Source: Actinomycetes bacterium (GTDB taxonomy: Bacteria > Actinomycetota > Acidimicrobiia > Acidimicrobiales > RAAP-2). From it: a stretch of DNA of 8,041 nucleotides. The translations under genes were made by a program, and so were the position numbers. A model generated the notes under the pieces. That model worked only from the letters and a program-made list of their open reading frames with translations, did not search any database and was not told the DNA's origin. Numbering within the stretch: the first letter of the stretch is position 1; each line of letters starts with the position of its first letter. Positions 5,894 through 8,041 of the stretch are shown one piece after another. Where the stretch lies: assembly GCA_021826255.1 (NCBI GenBank), contig JAKBAZ010000055.1, forward strand, positions 1-8,041, read 5' to 3'.

Positions 5894-5905
5894 GGTGACG
5901 TCACC
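5894..5905. promoter_or_regulatory. Perfect 12-bp palindrome in the TetR/PH-like intergenic region, candidate operator
   Basis: GGTGACGTCACC reads the same on both strands. It lies 34 bp before the PH-like start and near the expected -35 position of TAGTGT (5915-5920), a site where a repressor could block RNA polymerase. A second perfect palindrome, GGGTCGACCC, lies at 5859-5868. Caution: GTGACGTCAC also occurs inside the GGDEF-EAL coding region near 7445, so this word is common in this genome by codon use alone. Confidence 0.3.
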
Positions 5906-5914
5906 TCCTCCTCG

Positions 5915-5937
5915 TAGTGTGAGGGACAAGGGAGGTG
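5915..5937 (+). promoter_or_regulatory. Candidate -10 box and ribosome binding site of the PH-like gene
   Basis: TAGTGT (5915-5920) fits TANNNT and would start transcription near 5927. GGAGGTG (5931-5937) is a near-perfect Shine-Dalgarno sequence just before ATG 5940. It selects this ATG over the in-frame GTG at 5895, which has no such site and falls inside the palindrome. Confidence 0.55.
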
Positions 5938-5939
5938 CC

Positions 5940-6557
5940 ATGTTCACTCGCCGCGTTTCGCCCACTCCAGACGACGATCGAGCCGCCCGTCGACGGTTCA
6001 TTAACGACCTCATCGAGGTGGCGACCGGACGCGACGCCCCCGCCAGCAGTGGGTCTCTCCTTCTTCATCCCAACGAACACCGAGTGGGTGAACTGCGTTC
6101 CGTCTCGCTGGTGGGGTTAACCAAGTCCCCTGGTCACTGGAGTGGTTCCTCGAGAGGAGTATCGGTACCCGTAGGGTCCTTCGGCGGTCGTTCGGTGCGG
6201 TTCCGAGTGGGACAGACCCACGGTCACTTCGTTCAGGGTGAATCTCACCCCAGTGCCATCGACAGCGGAACTCTCACGGTGACCACACAACGCATCACCT
6301 ACCAAGGCACCTCTCACACGGTCGAACACCTCCTCGACAAGCTGATGAGCGTGGAGCACCACGAAGGTGAGTTCGTCCTCTCGGTATCCAATCGTCAACA
6401 CCCCACCACACTCTTCGTCGGCTCCACTGTGGAGATCTGGCTCGACGCGCGAATTCACTTGGCTCTCGCACTGCACTCTGGTCAAGGTGACGAAGCGGTC
6501 GCCCGGTTGCGTGAACAACTCGCCGAACTCGACGGGGGCGTCACCGCGGACGGGTGA
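5940..6557 (+). CDS. Uncharacterised protein with bacterial PH-like C-terminal half
   Basis: I do not recognise a named gene. The 205-residue protein has a charged N-terminal part (1-50) with DDDRAARRRFINDLI. A middle block follows with SSRGVSVPVG (70-79) and RSVRFRVGQTHGHF (84-97). Next is a segment with IDSGTLTVTTQRITYQG (107-123), which looks like the first strands of a bacterial pleckstrin-homology-like fold; DSGTL, a TxxR and an aromatic-x-G are recurring features of such proteins. The strand pattern continues to about 165, then comes a C-terminal helix (182-198). No signal peptide or membrane segment is seen, so it is probably cytoplasmic or membrane-associated. ATG 5940 is chosen for its strong Shine-Dalgarno. 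It is divergent from the TetR gene and overlaps the convergent GGDEF-EAL gene by 17 bp. Binding of lipid or protein partners is only an inference from the fold. Confidence 0.8.
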   Translation: MFTRRVSPTPDDDRAARRRFINDLIEVATGRDAPASSGSLLLHPNEHRVGELRSVSLVGLTKSPGHWSGSSRGVSVPVGSFGGRSVRFRVGQTHGHFVQGESHPSAIDSGTLTVTTQRITYQGTSHTVEHLLDKLMSVEHHEGEFVLSVSNRQHPTTLFVGSTVEIWLDARIHLALALHSGQGDEAVARLREQLAELDGGVTADG

Positions 6558-8041
6558 CATCGACTGCCGCGGGAGTCGACGCGCTGAGAAACTCCGAGAG
6601 AGCGAGAGGGGTCACAGGACGGGCAATGAGGTAGCCCTGGATGACGTCCACACCCCAGTCGGCCAGTAGATCCATCACTGGTTGCGTCTCGACTCCTTCA
6701 GCAACCACGCTCAAACCCAGCTGATGGGCGAGATGAATGGCGGACTGGACGATGGTCTGCGCTCGCTCGTCGCTCACCAAGTTGCTCACGAAGCTCTGGT
6801 CAATCTTCAATTCGTCGATGTGGAGTTGGAGGAGCTGGGACAGTGACGAATAGCCCACTCCGTAGTCATCAATGGCCCAGCGCACCCCCTCTTCGCGAAG
6901 TCGAGAAATCACCCGAGATCCGCGATCTATGTTGCGCACGAGAGCCGTCTCGGTGATTTCCAGAGTCAGCAGGGAGGGCTCAAAGTGATGATCTCTCAGG
7001 GCCGAGAGAACAACGTCGACGAAGCCCTCGTCGAGAAGATCGAATCCGGAGATATTGACACTCACCGCGAGGTGCGGACGCTCAAGTGCCACGACGTCTT
7101 CCAGGGCGCGGCGCAGTATGTGGCGAGTGAGAGGACCAATCTGAGCTACCGACTCCGCTAGCCCAATAAATCGATCCGGCCCGAGCACCCCAAGACTCGG
7201 GTGTTGCCATCGGGCGAGCGCCTCGACTCCCACCACCTCGCCTCGCGAGACGCCGTAGGTGGGTTGGTAGTACGCGACGATCTCACCCTCTCGCAGGGCT
7301 CTCTCAAAGGTCGCCGCCAGTTCCAAACTTACGAGTGAGTTGGGGTCGGTGTCGGCCTGGTAGACGCTCACTCCACGATGGAATCGCTTGGCGTGGTACA
7401 TGGCGACATCAGATCGACGCAAGATCTCCACCATCCCATCTGCCGTGACGTCACCTTGGCTGACCCCCACACTCGCGCCGACCCGTACGGTCGCCTGCTC
7501 CAGCGCGAAGGGGTTGTTCACGACGTTCCGCAATGTCTGAGCCCACTCTTCTAAGACGGTTCGGTCGTTGGTCGGAGCCACAAGAGCGAATTCGTCACCA
7601 CCCAGGCGAGCTAGTGCTCCAGGTGGGGCGCACGACTCGAGGCGACGCGCCATCACTCGCAAGAGTTCGTCTCCCGCCGAGTGACCCAGGGTGTCGTTCA
7701 CGTCTTTAAAGCCATCGAGGTCGATGAGCACCACGCCCACTGCACTCCCGTGACCCTCCGAGTACTCGAAGAAGCCTCGGCGGTTGAGAAGGCCGGTGAG
7801 CGGGTCTGTTCGGGCGTCCCGCGCGGCGGCTCGAACCATCTGTCGTTCTTCGTCGAGTGACAACCACATGCGGCCAATCACCAGGGCGAGCGCACCGAGA
7901 GCGAGAGAGAGTACGACACCCGAGCGGTCGTGTCCCGCGAAGTAGATGATAATGACCACAATGGAGAGCAGACCTCCACCCACGGGAACCACCGACACGT
8001 CGTAGATGTCCCGGCCGTCCGTCGGAGTTCGACGTGACCCA
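6541..8041 (-). CDS. Membrane-anchored GGDEF-EAL protein (c-di-GMP synthesis and hydrolysis), 5' end off right edge
   Basis: The frame is open to the right edge with no stop, so the true start probably lies outside. GTG 7998 is the first possible start inside, but it sits directly before a membrane segment in continuing sequence. Numbering from that GTG, two hydrophobic segments (about 7-22 and 28-46) are followed by a GGDEF domain: DPLTGLLNRRG (65-75), metal Asp93 in LIDLDGFK, and an intact GGDEF at 133-137. No RxxD inhibitory site is seen five residues before it. An EAL domain follows with EAL (259-261), Asn315, Glu347, the pair Asp377-Asp378 in DDYGVGYSSL, Lys398 in LKIDQSFV, Glu434 in AEGVE, and Gln454 in QGYL. 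All usual metal and catalytic positions are kept, so both diguanylate cyclase and phosphodiesterase activity are possible. The substrate is cytoplasmic GTP or c-di-GMP. Sensory input probably comes from the missing N-terminal part. Confidence 0.95.
   Translation of the reverse strand, partial: GSRRTPTDGRDIYDVSVVPVGGGLLSIVVIIIYFAGHDRSGVVLSLALGALALVIGRMWLSLDEERQMVRAAARDARTDPLTGLLNRRGFFEYSEGHGSAVGVVLIDLDGFKDVNDTLGHSAGDELLRVMARRLESCAPPGALARLGGDEFALVAPTNDRTVLEEWAQTLRNVVNNPFALEQATVRVGASVGVSQGDVTADGMVEILRRSDVAMYHAKRFHRGVSVYQADTDPNSLVSLELAATFERALREGEIVAYYQPTYGVSRGEVVGVEALARWQHPSLGVLGPDRFIGLAESVAQIGPLTRHILRRALEDVVALERPHLAVSVNISGFDLLDEGFVDVVLSALRDHHFEPSLLTLEITETALVRNIDRGSRVISRLREEGVRWAIDDYGVGYSSLSQLLQLHIDELKIDQSFVSNLVSDERAQTIVQSAIHLAHQLGLSVVAEGVETQPVMDLLADWGVDVIQGYLIARPVTPLALSEFLSASTPAAVDVTRPR

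Noticed and set aside
1..8041. CRISPR array, insertion sequence, prophage or toxin-antitoxin module
   Set aside because: No regularly spaced direct repeats, transposase or integrase motifs, terminal inverted repeats or paired small genes were seen. Base composition looks uniform across the window.

Overview
The window reads as chromosomal DNA of a GC-rich actinobacterium. The DnaX sensor motif is SRT rather than the SRC usual in other phyla. The 4.5S-type signal recognition particle RNA gene lies directly upstream of dnaX, as in many actinobacteria, and GTG starts are common. Codon use is slightly unusual for the group: in dnaX leucine is mostly CTC (about 30 CTC to about 7 CTG, counted by eye) and CGA is used about as often as CGC for arginine. 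That would fit a deep lineage such as Acidimicrobiia, but this placement is a guess.

Region 1 (1-1740) is a housekeeping RNA and replication locus. On the minus strand the 5' part of dnaX (clamp-loader gamma/tau) runs off the left edge. Immediately upstream of it, also on the minus strand, is ffs, the 4.5S SRP RNA, which contains no long open frame. A tRNA-Ser(GGA) with an encoded CCA points the other way. Its CCA end runs straight into a 59-nt imperfect stem-loop (1741-1799).

Region 2 (1741-5803) carries metabolism and export. It holds an aldo/keto reductase on the plus strand, then a PadR-type repressor on the minus strand. The repressor is divergent, across only 28 bp, from a two-gene ABC-2 exporter (ATPase and permease, joined by an ATGA overlap). 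A TetR-type regulator on the minus strand follows, convergent with the permease. The exporter is therefore bracketed by two regulators from families that often control drug or lipid export.

Region 3 (5804-8041) carries an uncharacterised 205-aa protein with a bacterial PH-like C-terminal half, divergent from the TetR gene across 136 bp. Its 3' end overlaps by 17 bp a membrane-anchored GGDEF-EAL protein encoded on the minus strand, which runs off the right edge. Both c-di-GMP domains keep their catalytic residues.

I see no mobile element, CRISPR array, integrase or phage gene, and no clear sign of a new defence or biosynthetic system. The less obvious content is the RNA gene, the leaderless-style promoters (TANNNT then GACNCC then the start codon) before dnaX and the exporter, the stem-loop after the tRNA, and the uncharacterised PH-like protein.
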